From the NCBI GenBank assembly GCA_903893955.1, contig CAITOG010000301.1:1-11214 (forward strand): DNA of 11,214 nt. The letters run 5' to 3'. Position numbers and translations under genes: made by a program. Each line of letters starts with the position of its first letter. The first letter of the stretch is position 1. Below, one piece after another: positions 1 through 7,073 of this stretch. The DNA is from an uncultured Actinomycetes bacterium (GTDB lineage Bacteria; Actinomycetota; Acidimicrobiia; Acidimicrobiales; RAAP-2). The notes below the pieces were generated by a model. That model searched no databases, was not told the DNA's origin, and saw only the letters and a program-made list of their open reading frames with translations.

Positions 1-997
1 ACCAGTGCGTCTCGGCGTCGAGGCGACCGACGATCCCCCAGTCGATCACGCCGATCCGGCCATCTTTGAGCAGCAGCAGGTTCCCTGCGTGCACGTCGCC
101 ATGGAACATCTTGTAGCGGACGGTCATCAAGAAGAAGCCCTTGATCAGCTGCTCGATGAGAGGTGCTGGATCGATGCCGAGCCGCTCGCACTCGGCGAAG
201 TCGTCGATAGCGACGCCATCGAGGTACTCCATCGTCAAGACGTTCGGACCTGACAGCTCCGGGTAGGCCTCAGGCACCGCGATCAGGTCCAAGCTCGAGG
301 CGGCCGTCAGGTCGCCAAAGTGGGCGAGCGCTCGAGCCTCGTTACGAAGATCCATCTCCTCGCCGATCTGCAGGCGGAAGCCGTCGAGTTGCTGAAAGAT
401 CGCCCCCGCGAGCTGTGCGCCGGTCTGCCGGGCAAGGAGCTCGAAGAGCGGCTCCATCAGATCGAGGTCGGTGGCGACGAGGTGCTCGATGTTCGGGCGC
501 AGGACCTTGACTGCCACCTGCCTACCGTCGAACAGCGTGGCCCGGTGCACAACGGCGATGGAGGCTCGCCCGATCGGAGCCGGATCGAAGGAGGCGAAGG
601 CCTCCTCGAGACGCATGCCGAGATCCTCCTCGACTCGGCGGCGGACCTCGTCGAAGGGGACGACGGGTCCGGTGTCGAGACACGAGCGGAACTCGTCGGA
701 CACCTCCTCGCCGAAGATGCCCGGCGAGGAGGCGAGGATCTGGCCGAACTTGATGAAGGTGCCGCCAACGTCCTCGAACGCGAGCCGCAAGGGCTTCGCC
801 AACAGCTCAGGAGCGATGAACCCGTCTCGAACGCCTCGCAGCTGGGCCCACGCCACAGGTCCGAAGCGATGAGCGAACGCCTTCGCGACGACAGCGCCCC
901 GCTTGGCCAGCTCCAACTTGGTCGGTGACGGTAGTCGGCGTGCGTGGTAGCGCAGCACCACCTCGTCCAAGGGCGCTGGCGTGTGGTCAGGGGTCAC
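1..997 (-). CDS. ABC1/UbiB (AarF/COQ8) family kinase-like protein, C-terminus cut by window edge
   Basis: The frame is open from a GTG at 997 down to base 1, giving 332 visible residues with the C-terminus outside the window. Family landmarks appear in order: the KxGQ motif as KFGQ (residues 83-86) inside GGTFIKFGQ; the nucleotide-loop stretch ASIAVVH (145-151); the ATP-binding lysine in VAVKV (K164); EEMDLRNEA (213-221); the catalytic-loop equivalent HGDVHAGN (299-306); and DWG in place of DFG (319-321). Members of this family are atypical kinases or ATPases linked to ubiquinone synthesis in proteobacteria and mitochondria; their role in menaquinone-using actinobacteria is unsettled. The usual Q of SIAQVH is V here. 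The start is uncertain: there is no clear ribosome site, but a TATCGT box lies 6 nt upstream of this GTG. The gene follows the SRPBCC gene with a 42-bp gap. Confidence 0.9.
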   Translation of the reverse strand, partial: MTPDHTPAPLDEVVLRYHARRLPSPTKLELAKRGAVVAKAFAHRFGPVAWAQLRGVRDGFIAPELLAKPLRLAFEDVGGTFIKFGQILASSPGIFGEEVSDEFRSCLDTGPVVPFDEVRRRVEEDLGMRLEEAFASFDPAPIGRASIAVVHRATLFDGRQVAVKVLRPNIEHLVATDLDLMEPLFELLARQTGAQLAGAIFQQLDGFRLQIGEEMDLRNEARALAHFGDLTAASSLDLIAVPEAYPELSGPNVLTMEYLDGVAIDDFAECERLGIDPAPLIEQLIKGFFLMTVRYKMFHGDVHAGNLLLLKDGRIGVIDWGIVGRLDAETHW

Positions 998-1003
998 TCG
1001 GCC

Positions 1004-1009
1004 ACGATA
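1004..1009 (-). promoter_or_regulatory. Possible -10 box for a leaderless start of the UbiB-family gene
   Basis: On the minus strand the hexamer TATCGT (TAnnnT type, 4 of 6 matches to TATAAT) ends 6 nt before the GTG at 997, so transcription would begin at or next to the start codon. No Shine-Dalgarno sequence is visible, which fits a leaderless mRNA. I see no convincing -35 box. The call rests on spacing alone. Confidence 0.3.
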
Positions 1010-1039
1010 GGCGCCGGGGAACCGAGTCCGACCAGGTCG

Positions 1040-1426
1040 TCAGGCCTCGTTGAAGTGGACCTTGAGCTGGTCGAGCGCTCCGGCATAGGTGCCGCCCATG
1101 AGGTCAGCCATCTCGTCGGGCGTCACGTCGTACGCCCACGTCACCTTCGAGCCGGTGCCGGCCTCGACGACCGTGATGGTGCCGGTGTGCGAGTCGACTG
1201 GGACGCCCTCGACGATCGAGTAGACGAGGCGACGGGCGTCGTCATCCTTCTCGATGAGTCGCTCCCGGATGGTGAGTCCGAACATCCCGATGAGTCGGTC
1301 GTCGCCGTCGCGCTCGAACGAGTCGAGACCCTGGAAGATGGCATCGACGTTGTAGAAGTCGCCGAGGACTCCCCAGGTCTCATCCGCCGAGGCGGCGAAG
1401 TCTCTCTCAACAGCTCCAGTGGCCAT
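1040..1426 (-). CDS. SRPBCC (START/polyketide cyclase-like) family protein
   Basis: This is a 128-residue protein starting at ATG 1426, preceded by an AAGGGAG ribosome site about 6 nt upstream. It has the length and pattern of a single SRPBCC domain: an N-terminal strand with polar residues followed by ADETWGVLGDFYNVD (residues 13-27), where the family has its first helix pair; a run of antiparallel strands with RLIGMF, IRERLIEKDD and RLVYSIVEG; then TGTITVVEAGTGSKVTWAYDV and a long C-terminal helix ending in GALDQLKVHFNEA. Such domains bind hydrophobic ligands in a deep pocket. No catalytic residue can be assigned. It lies 56 bp downstream of pntB and 42 bp upstream of a UbiB-family gene on the same strand. 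COQ10, a quinone-binding protein, is also an SRPBCC protein, so a quinone or lipid ligand is possible but speculative. Confidence 0.85.
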   Translation of the reverse strand: MATGAVERDFAASADETWGVLGDFYNVDAIFQGLDSFERDGDDRLIGMFGLTIRERLIEKDDDARRLVYSIVEGVPVDSHTGTITVVEAGTGSKVTWAYDVTPDEMADLMGGTYAGALDQLKVHFNEA

Positions 1427-1448
1427 GGTGGCTCCCTTGTGTGCTCTG

Positions 1449-1473
1449 GCCCGACGCCGTTGTGGCCTCGGGC
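1449..1473 (-). terminator. Weak hairpin between pntB and the SRPBCC gene
   Basis: In the 56-bp gap after the pntB stop codon, GCCCGA and TCGGGC (6 bp each, at 1449-1454 and 1468-1473) form an inverted repeat with a 13-nt loop. There is no T-tract. It may reduce read-through from the pnt genes into the SRPBCC gene or be incidental in GC-rich DNA. Confidence 0.25.
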
Positions 1474-1482
1474 ACGGATCGG

Positions 1483-2858
<1,376 letters not shown>

Positions 2859-2862
<4 letters not shown>

Positions 2863-3191
2863 TTGGCCACCTCCTCTTCCTTCTTCTTCGGCTCAGGCTT
2901 GGCCTTGAACATCTCGAGCATCCGGTCGGTCACCGTGAATCCGCCGACCACGTTGAGCGTGGCGAGGATGACGGCGAGGAAGCCGAGGATCTCCGTGAGC
3001 GTCGAGTGCGAGGTGCCGAGGACCCACATCGAACCGATCAGGATCACACCGTGGATGGCGTTCGATCCCGACATCAGCGGAGTGTGGAGGATCGAGGGGA
3101 CCTTCGAGATGACCTCAATGCCGACGAAGATCGACAGCACGAAGACGGTCAGGTAGCCCAGGTTGGCGTTGTGCAGGATTGCGTCGCCCAT
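2859..3191 (-). CDS. pntAB: NAD(P) transhydrogenase, alpha subunit part 2 (small membrane subunit)
   Basis: This 110-residue protein has three predicted membrane helices (about 14-31, 46-60, 68-87) and a lysine- and glutamate-rich C-terminal tail. The motif KVPSILHTPLMSGSNAIHG (30-48) identifies it as the membrane part of the transhydrogenase alpha subunit, encoded separately as in the three-subunit enzymes of Rhodospirillum type rather than fused as in E. coli PntA. I chose ATG 3191 because GAGGAGG lies about 10 nt upstream and it starts 4 bp after the pntAA stop codon. A longer start at 3224 would add 11 proline- and arginine-rich residues and overlap pntAA. His47, in NAIHG, replaces the serine found in the E. 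coli-type NAISG. Confidence 0.93.
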
Positions 3192-3195
3192 GTGG

Positions 3196-4383
3196 TCAGG
3201 CCTCCTCGGTCTCGGCGGGTTCATCCGCAGGCGGGGCCGGCGGGATGATCGGTGCGTGCGCCACGCCGAGGAGCTCGGCTGCGGCGGCGTTGGCGGCGGC
3301 GCCGTCCTTCAAGATGGTGGTCCCGATGACGATCTCGTCCTCCCAGTCGGGGTCGAGGCTGCCCTCGTTCGAGAAGAGCTCCAGCAGATTCGCCACGTTG
3401 CGTGCGTAGAGGAAACTCGCGTGGGTCGGCATCCCCGACGGCGGGTTGGAGAGGCCGACGACCGACGCGTTGTTCCGCACGACGGTCGTCCCTGCCTCGG
3501 TGACTTCGCAGTTGCCGCCACCGTCAGCGGCCATGTCGATGATCACCGAGCCCGGACCCATCATGTCCACCATGGCGGCCGTCACGAGGATCGGCGCCTT
3601 GCGACCTGGGACGGCGGCAGTGGTGATCACGACATCAGACCCTGCGACCTCGTTGGCCAATGCTGCTTGCTGCGCAGCGATCTCGTCTGGTGTGAGCTCT
3701 CGGGCGTAGCCGCCCTCGCCCTCGGCCTTGACGCCCAGGTCGACGAAGGACGCACCGAGGCTCTCAGCCTCTTCCTTGGCGGCGGCACGAACGTCGTAGG
3801 CACGCACGTTGGCGCCGAGACGACGAGCGGTGGCGATCGCCTGGAGGCCAGCCACACCGACGCCCATGACGAGCACCTTGGCGGGTGGGACGGTGCCGGC
3901 GGCCGTCATGAACATCGGGAAGAAGCGAGCCAGGTGCTCAGCGGCGGCCAGCCCAGCGCGATAGCCAGACACGGTTGCCTGCGAGCTGAGCGCGTCCATC
4001 GACTGGGCGCGGCTGATGCGGGGCAGCAGGTCGAAGCTCACCACCGTCGCCTTTCGTCCCGCAAGGACGGCGAGGGCATCGGTCGACTGTCCCGATTGGA
4101 AGAAGCTCATGACGAGCACACCCTCGGGGTAGCCAGCCGCCTCCTCGGCGCTCGGGGCGTTGACCTTGACGATCACGCCGGCTCCCGACACCGTCGATGC
4201 GGCGTCGGGTGCGATGCGGGCGCCGGCCTCTGTGTAGGCCTCGTCGGAGAAGGTCGCAGCAGCGCCGGCACCAGACTGGACGACAACGTCCCAGCCCTGG
4301 TCGACGAGCTTCTTGACGATCTCAGGCACGAGTGCCACACGCTGCTCACCGGCGCGGGTCTCTGTTGGGATAGCAAGGATCAC
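3196..4383 (-). CDS. pntAA: NAD(P) transhydrogenase, alpha subunit part 1 (NAD(H)-binding)
   Basis: This soluble 395-residue dI domain protein, close to the usual length, starts at GTG 4383 and belongs to the alanine dehydrogenase/PNT family. The N-terminus ILAIPTETRAGEQRVALVP is typical, as are RAQSMDALSSQ (125-135), the glycine-rich NAD loop GVGVAGL (174-180) with Asp197 at the end of the next strand (YDVR), the mobile-loop segment GGYARELTPDE (224-234) and DMAADGGGNCE (283-293). The C-terminus is a proline- and acid-rich tail (380-395), likely a flexible linker toward the membrane subunits. It binds NAD(H) on the cytoplasmic side and is the first gene of the pntAA-pntAB-pntB unit. No ribosome site precedes the GTG; an extended -10-like box 7 nt upstream suggests a leaderless transcript. 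Confidence 0.97.
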   Translation of the reverse strand: MILAIPTETRAGEQRVALVPEIVKKLVDQGWDVVVQSGAGAAATFSDEAYTEAGARIAPDAASTVSGAGVIVKVNAPSAEEAAGYPEGVLVMSFFQSGQSTDALAVLAGRKATVVSFDLLPRISRAQSMDALSSQATVSGYRAGLAAAEHLARFFPMFMTAAGTVPPAKVLVMGVGVAGLQAIATARRLGANVRAYDVRAAAKEEAESLGASFVDLGVKAEGEGGYARELTPDEIAAQQAALANEVAGSDVVITTAAVPGRKAPILVTAAMVDMMGPGSVIIDMAADGGGNCEVTEAGTTVVRNNASVVGLSNPPSGMPTHASFLYARNVANLLELFSNEGSLDPDWEDEIVIGTTILKDGAAANAAAAELLGVAHAPIIPPAPPADEPAETEEA

Positions 4384-4390
4384 GGCAGTG

Positions 4391-4396
4391 TTTCTA
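4391..4396 (-). promoter_or_regulatory. Candidate extended -10 box of the pnt operon (leaderless)
   Basis: On the minus strand TAGAAA is preceded by TGC, an extended -10 (TGn) arrangement. It ends 7 nt before the pntAA GTG, so the transcript would begin at or beside the start codon. The absence of a ribosome site fits. A GGGACG hexamer lies 17 nt upstream of the box and only weakly resembles a -35 element. Confidence 0.35.
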
Positions 4397-4427
4397 GCAC
4401 CAGAACTGAAACACGTCCCATTTCGTC

Positions 4428-4458
4428 AGCCGACACTTGTGACGAGATGAAGTCGGCT
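4428..4458 (-). terminator. Hairpin overlapping the SDR stop codon, possible terminator
   Basis: AGCCGAC begins with the last base of the SDR stop codon and pairs perfectly (7 bp) with GTCGGCT 17 nt further on. ACTT/AAGT-like bases at the top of the stem could extend it with a bulge. There is no T-tract. Its place between the SDR gene and the separate pntAA promoter candidate supports a role in ending SDR transcription. Confidence 0.35.
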
Positions 4459-5249
4459 CACGAGCCGCCCTGCGCAGCCCGAAGGAAGGCTGGCCACTCA
4501 CCGCCGCCGTGCAGGACGATGTTGGCGCCCGAGAGGTAGGGCGTCGGGGTGCCCACGATGGCCAAGACGAGACCCGCCACGTCGTCGGGCGTGCCCATCC
4601 TCCCCAAGGGCACCGTGGCGGCGACCCGTCGGAAGCCCTCCTCGCCGCCATAGTGCTCTGGGCCGGCGCCGGAGTCGAGCAGCCCTGCAGAGATGCAGTT
4701 GACCCTGACCTTCGGTGCCCACTCGACCGCCAAGGTCTCGGTGAGGTTGATCAGGCCCGCCTTCGCCGCCGCGTAGGGCGCCGTCCCTGGTGACGGGCGC
4801 AGCGCCGCGACCGAGCCGATGTTGATGATCTGACCGCCCTCGTCCTGCTCCTGCATGACCGCATTCGCCGCCTGGGCGCAGAAGAAGGGAGCCAGCAGGT
4901 TGAGCGCCACCACCGAGGTGATGTAGCGGGCTGACGAGGTGGCAGCATCGGCCATCGGTGAGCCACCGGCGTTGTTCACCAGCACATCGAGCCGCTCGAA
5001 GGTGTCGACGGCCTCGGCGATCACACCAGCCGCTTGCTCGGCGTCACGCACGTCAGCGACCACGAAGTGGGCAGATCGCTCGACACCGTCTGGCCCGACC
5101 CGTGTGATGGCATCGTCGGGAGCGTTCCGACCACAGGTGACGACCTGGCAGCCGCTGGCGAGGAGCTGCTCGGTGATGCCTCGCCCCACCCCTCTCGAGC
5201 CACCGGTGACGATGGCGACCTGACCTAAAAGATCGAACGTGGCTGTCAC
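4458..5249 (-). CDS. Short-chain dehydrogenase/reductase, Rv3549c-like, steroid locus
   Basis: This 263-residue classical SDR starts at GTG 5249, with GGAGAGGA about 8 nt upstream. Motifs are TGGSRGVG (15-22) for the dinucleotide, Arg41 after the second strand (suggesting NADP(H)), Asp66 (VADVRD), NNAGG (92-96), Asn117, and the catalytic Ser146, Tyr159 and Lys163 (YAAAK). The segment after the sixth strand is CISAGLLDS rather than the common PG motif. As I recall it, M. tuberculosis Rv3549c shares NNAGGSP, RPxPGTAxY, TLAVEWAPKVRVN and the C-terminal HGGGE, and it too is divergent from echA20. A role in side-chain or ring C/D steroid catabolism as a hydroxyacyl-CoA or keto-steroid dehydrogenase is therefore likely, but the substrate cannot be read from the sequence. 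The gene ends 74 bp before pntAA. Confidence 0.92.
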   Translation of the reverse strand: MTATFDLLGQVAIVTGGSRGVGRGITEQLLASGCQVVTCGRNAPDDAITRVGPDGVERSAHFVVADVRDAEQAAGVIAEAVDTFERLDVLVNNAGGSPMADAATSSARYITSVVALNLLAPFFCAQAANAVMQEQDEGGQIINIGSVAALRPSPGTAPYAAAKAGLINLTETLAVEWAPKVRVNCISAGLLDSGAGPEHYGGEEGFRRVAATVPLGRMGTPDDVAGLVLAIVGTPTPYLSGANIVLHGGGEWPAFLRAAQGGS

Positions 5250-5264
5250 CTCGGCGCTCCTCTC

Positions 5265-5284
5265 CGAGGTCGCCAGCGACCTCG
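5265..5284. promoter_or_regulatory. Perfect 9+9 bp inverted repeat in the SDR leader, candidate operator
   Basis: CGAGGTCGC and GCGACCTCG are exact reverse complements separated by only CA. The repeat ends next to the SDR ribosome site (5258-5265) and lies just downstream of a possible SDR -10 box, so a dimeric repressor bound here would block the SDR promoter. As RNA it could fold into an 8-bp stem with a 4-nt loop directly before the ribosome site. It does not match the KstR2 box I know (AnCAAGnnCTTGnT). Confidence 0.5.
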
Positions 5285-5294
5285 TCTGGCGCTG

Positions 5295-5300
5295 AGACTA
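5295..5300 (-). promoter_or_regulatory. Possible -10 box for the SDR gene
   Basis: On the minus strand TAGTCT fits the TAnnnT actinobacterial -10 pattern. It would place the transcription start near 5288, giving a leader of about 39 nt that contains the 9+9 bp repeat and the ribosome site. No -35 box is recognisable. Confidence 0.25.
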
Positions 5301-5309
5301 ACCCCCACG

Positions 5310-5326
5310 AGCGGCAGGTGGCCGCT
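5310..5326. repeat. Inverted repeat midway in the divergent region
   Basis: AGCGGC (5310-5315) and GCCGCT (5321-5326) are exact reverse complements with a 5-bp spacer. The site lies between the two divergent promoter candidates. It could be a regulator site or a chance GC-rich repeat. Confidence 0.25.
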
Positions 5327-5342
5327 GGTCGGCTGGGTGGCG

Positions 5343-5348
5343 TAGCGT
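5343..5348 (+). promoter_or_regulatory. Possible -10 box of the echA20-ipdABC operon
   Basis: TAGCGT fits the TAnnnT -10 pattern and would start transcription near 5355, giving a leader of about 67 nt before the GTG at 5422. The surrounding 13 bases match 11 of 13 bases in front of the MFS gene (8929-8941). No -35 box is apparent. Confidence 0.3.
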
Positions 5349-5351
5349 GAC

Positions 5352-5366
5352 CTGACGCCCCGTCAG
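5352..5366. promoter_or_regulatory. CTGACG-ccc-CGTCAG inverted repeat at the echA20 promoter, candidate operator
   Basis: A perfect 6+6 bp inverted repeat with a 3-bp spacer covers the expected transcription start of the steroid operon. The palindrome GATCGCGATC follows at 5370-5379. The size and symmetry suit a TetR-type dimer site, and steroid genes in actinobacteria are commonly under TetR repressors (KstR, KstR2). No such regulator gene lies in the window, and the sequence is not the KstR2 consensus. Confidence 0.4.
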
Positions 5367-5421
5367 ATCGATCGCGATCATGCGGGGCACAAGATCGACC
5401 GACGAGAAGGGGTGCGCCGAG

Positions 5422-6180
5422 GTGCCGATCAGAACCGAGAACAACCGACCCGGCATCACAGAGGTCATCATCGACCACCCGCCGGTCAACGCCCTCGATG
5501 TCGCCGGCTGGTTCGACCTGGCCGACCAGCTACTCGCCGCAGGACGCAACCCAGAGTGCCGGGTCGTGATCCTGCGAGCCGAGGGACGAGGCTTCAACGC
5601 CGGGGTGGACATCAAGGAGATCCAGGCCAAGGGTGACGAAGCCCTGATCGGGGTGAACCGAGGCTGCTTCGCCGCCTTCGCCGCCGTCTATGACTGCGAG
5701 GTACCGGTCATCTCAGCCGTCGCTGGCTTCTGCCTCGGCGGCGGCATTGGGCTCGCCGGCAACTCCGACATGATCGTGGCGAGCGATGACGCCACCTTCG
5801 GCTTGCCCGAGGTGGACCGTGGCGCCCTCGGGGCTGCCACGCACCTCGCTCGACTCGTCCCCCAGCACCTGATGCGCCGCATGCTCTTCACCGCCGAGCC
5901 GATCACCGCCCAGGAGCTGTCCCTGTACGGGTCCCTCTATGCCGTGGTCCCTCGGGACGAGCTGCTCGAGAAGACCTACGAGCTTGCCGAGAAGGTGGCG
6001 TCCAAGAGCCCGACCATCCTTCGTCGGGCAAAAGAGGCGGCCAATGGCATCGACCCGATCGACGTGAAGCGCAGCTACCGCTACGAACAGGGCTTCACCT
6101 ACGAGCTCCACGTCCGTGGAGTGGCCGATGAGCAGCGCGACGCCTTCGTCGAGAAGCGCACCGCCGACACCACGAAGTAG
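5422..6180 (+). CDS. echA20: EchA20-type enoyl-CoA hydratase family ring hydrolase (steroid ring D)
   Basis: This 252-residue crotonase-fold protein is closely like M. tuberculosis EchA20 (Rv3550) as I recall it, sharing NNRPGI/PPVNA near the N-terminus, WFDLADQ, AEGRGFNAGVDIKE (53-66), NRGCFAAF (79-86) and GLPEVDRGALGAATHLARLVPQH. In that family the enzyme hydrolytically opens ring D of HIEC-CoA to give COCHEA-CoA. Oxyanion-hole backbone groups lie in FNAGVD (58-63) and LGGGIG (105-110). One crotonase catalytic glutamate is kept as Glu130 (PEV), while the other (Glu144 in rat hydratase) is Gly110, so simple enoyl hydration is unlikely. I chose GTG 5422, with GAGAAGGGG upstream and the VPIRT start resembling the MPIT start of EchA20; an in-frame ATG at 5380 lacks a ribosome site. 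The gene ends 5 bp before ipdA. Confidence 0.93.
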   Translation: MPIRTENNRPGITEVIIDHPPVNALDVAGWFDLADQLLAAGRNPECRVVILRAEGRGFNAGVDIKEIQAKGDEALIGVNRGCFAAFAAVYDCEVPVISAVAGFCLGGGIGLAGNSDMIVASDDATFGLPEVDRGALGAATHLARLVPQHLMRRMLFTAEPITAQELSLYGSLYAVVPRDELLEKTYELAEKVASKSPTILRRAKEAANGIDPIDVKRSYRYEQGFTYELHVRGVADEQRDAFVEKRTADTTK

Positions 6181-6185
6181 GAGTG

Positions 6186-7073
6186 ATGGCAGACAAGCAG
6201 ACCACTGTGTCGGCTCTGGCCGACGAAATCGAGTCGGGGATGACCCTGGGCATCGGCGGCTGGGGATCCCGGCGCAAGCCGATGGCCCTCGTCCGCGAGC
6301 TGCTCCACCGTGACGTGACCGACCTCACCCTCGTGTCCTACGGCGGCCCCGATGTCGGCCTGCTCGTTGAGGCCGGCAAGGTGACGAAGGTCATCTGCGG
6401 CTTCGTGACGCTCGACTCGATCGCGCTCGACCCGCTCTGGCGTGCTGCCCGACAGGCAGGAACCGTCGAGCTCACCGAGGTCGATGAGGGTCTCTTCTAC
6501 CTCGGGCTCCAAGCTGCCGCCTGGCGAGTTCCCTTCCTGCCCGCCCGCGCCGGCCTCGGCTCTGCGGTCCAGTCGGAGACCCCTGCGTTCAAGACCGTGG
6601 CGAATCCCTACGTCGACGGACCGTTCAGCGACCCCGCCGACGCCGGTGCCGAGCTCTTCGCGATGCCGGCCCTTCGGCTCGACATCGCCGCCGTCCACGT
6701 CAACGTCGCCGACACCGCCGGCTCGGCCATGGTCCTCGGGCCCGATGCCCACTTCGATGACCTCTTCCTCGGTGCAGCCACCCGTCGTTTCGTCACCGCC
6801 GAAAAGGTGGTCGCCGCCGGGACGCTGGCTGAGCACGGGCCGCTCGAGCGAGCCACCATCCACCGCCTGCTGACCGACAAGGTCGCGGAGACCCCCGGCG
6901 GTGCTCACTTCACCGCCAACCCACCTGATGCCCCGCGTGACGAGGCCTTCCAGAAGCTCTACGCAACCGCAGCCAAGGATCCCGAGACCTGGCTGGCCTT
7001 CAAGGAGCGGTTCCTCTCCGGCGACGAGGCCGCCTACCAGTCCGCCGTCGAGACCTGGAGGTCTGAGCAGTGA
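6186..7073 (+). CDS. ipdA: COCHEA-CoA hydrolase subunit IpdA (steroid ring C opening)
   Basis: This 295-residue alpha subunit belongs to the class I CoA-transferase fold and closely matches M. tuberculosis IpdA (Rv3551). Shared stretches include GMTLGIGGWGSRRKPMA (18-34), DVTDLT (43-48), SYGGPD (51-56), VDEG (99-102), LQAAA (108-112), PFLPARAGLGS (116-126), AMPALRLD (159-166), FDDLFL (190-195) and PGGAHFT (237-243). With IpdB it hydrolyses the last steroid ring of COCHEA-CoA to MOODA-CoA; it is not a CoA transferase. A catalytic glutamate was reported at position 105 of the M. tuberculosis subunit; Glu101 in VDEG is my candidate equivalent. GTG 6183 directly precedes ATG 6186; I prefer the ATG because MADKQT aligns with the known N-terminus. 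The AGGAG at 6179-6183 is close, so coupling to echA20 is likely. Confidence 0.96.
   Translation: MADKQTTVSALADEIESGMTLGIGGWGSRRKPMALVRELLHRDVTDLTLVSYGGPDVGLLVEAGKVTKVICGFVTLDSIALDPLWRAARQAGTVELTEVDEGLFYLGLQAAAWRVPFLPARAGLGSAVQSETPAFKTVANPYVDGPFSDPADAGAELFAMPALRLDIAAVHVNVADTAGSAMVLGPDAHFDDLFLGAATRRFVTAEKVVAAGTLAEHGPLERATIHRLLTDKVAETPGGAHFTANPPDAPRDEAFQKLYATAAKDPETWLAFKERFLSGDEAAYQSAVETWRSEQ

Noticed and set aside
320..928. 202-residue plus-strand frame near the left edge
   Set aside because: The opposite strand here encodes the UbiB-family protein with ordered motifs. This frame is its shadow.
3192..3224. Longer start for pntAB at 3224
   Set aside because: It would overlap pntAA and add a Pro/Arg-rich stretch. 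ATG 3191 has a good ribosome site and normal spacing.
3163..4539. 458-residue open frame on the plus strand opposite pntAA
   Set aside because: It is antisense to a clear pntAA and has a low-complexity, Arg/Gly/His/Asp-rich composition. Long antisense frames are common in high-GC coding DNA.
5380..5421. Longer start (ATG 5380) for echA20
   Set aside because: There is no ribosome site before it, it overlaps the operator candidate, and the extra 14 residues are absent from EchA20 as I know it.
5250..5421. Search for a KstR2 box (AnCAAGnnCTTGnT) in the divergent region
   Set aside because: No such sequence is present on either strand by eye. Only unrelated palindromes were found.
6099..6908. 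269-residue frame on the minus strand opposite ipdA
   Set aside because: It is antisense to ipdA, has no recognisable motif and has a Gly/Glu/Val-rich shadow composition. The same holds for the minus frames at 7034-7813 and 7495-8295.
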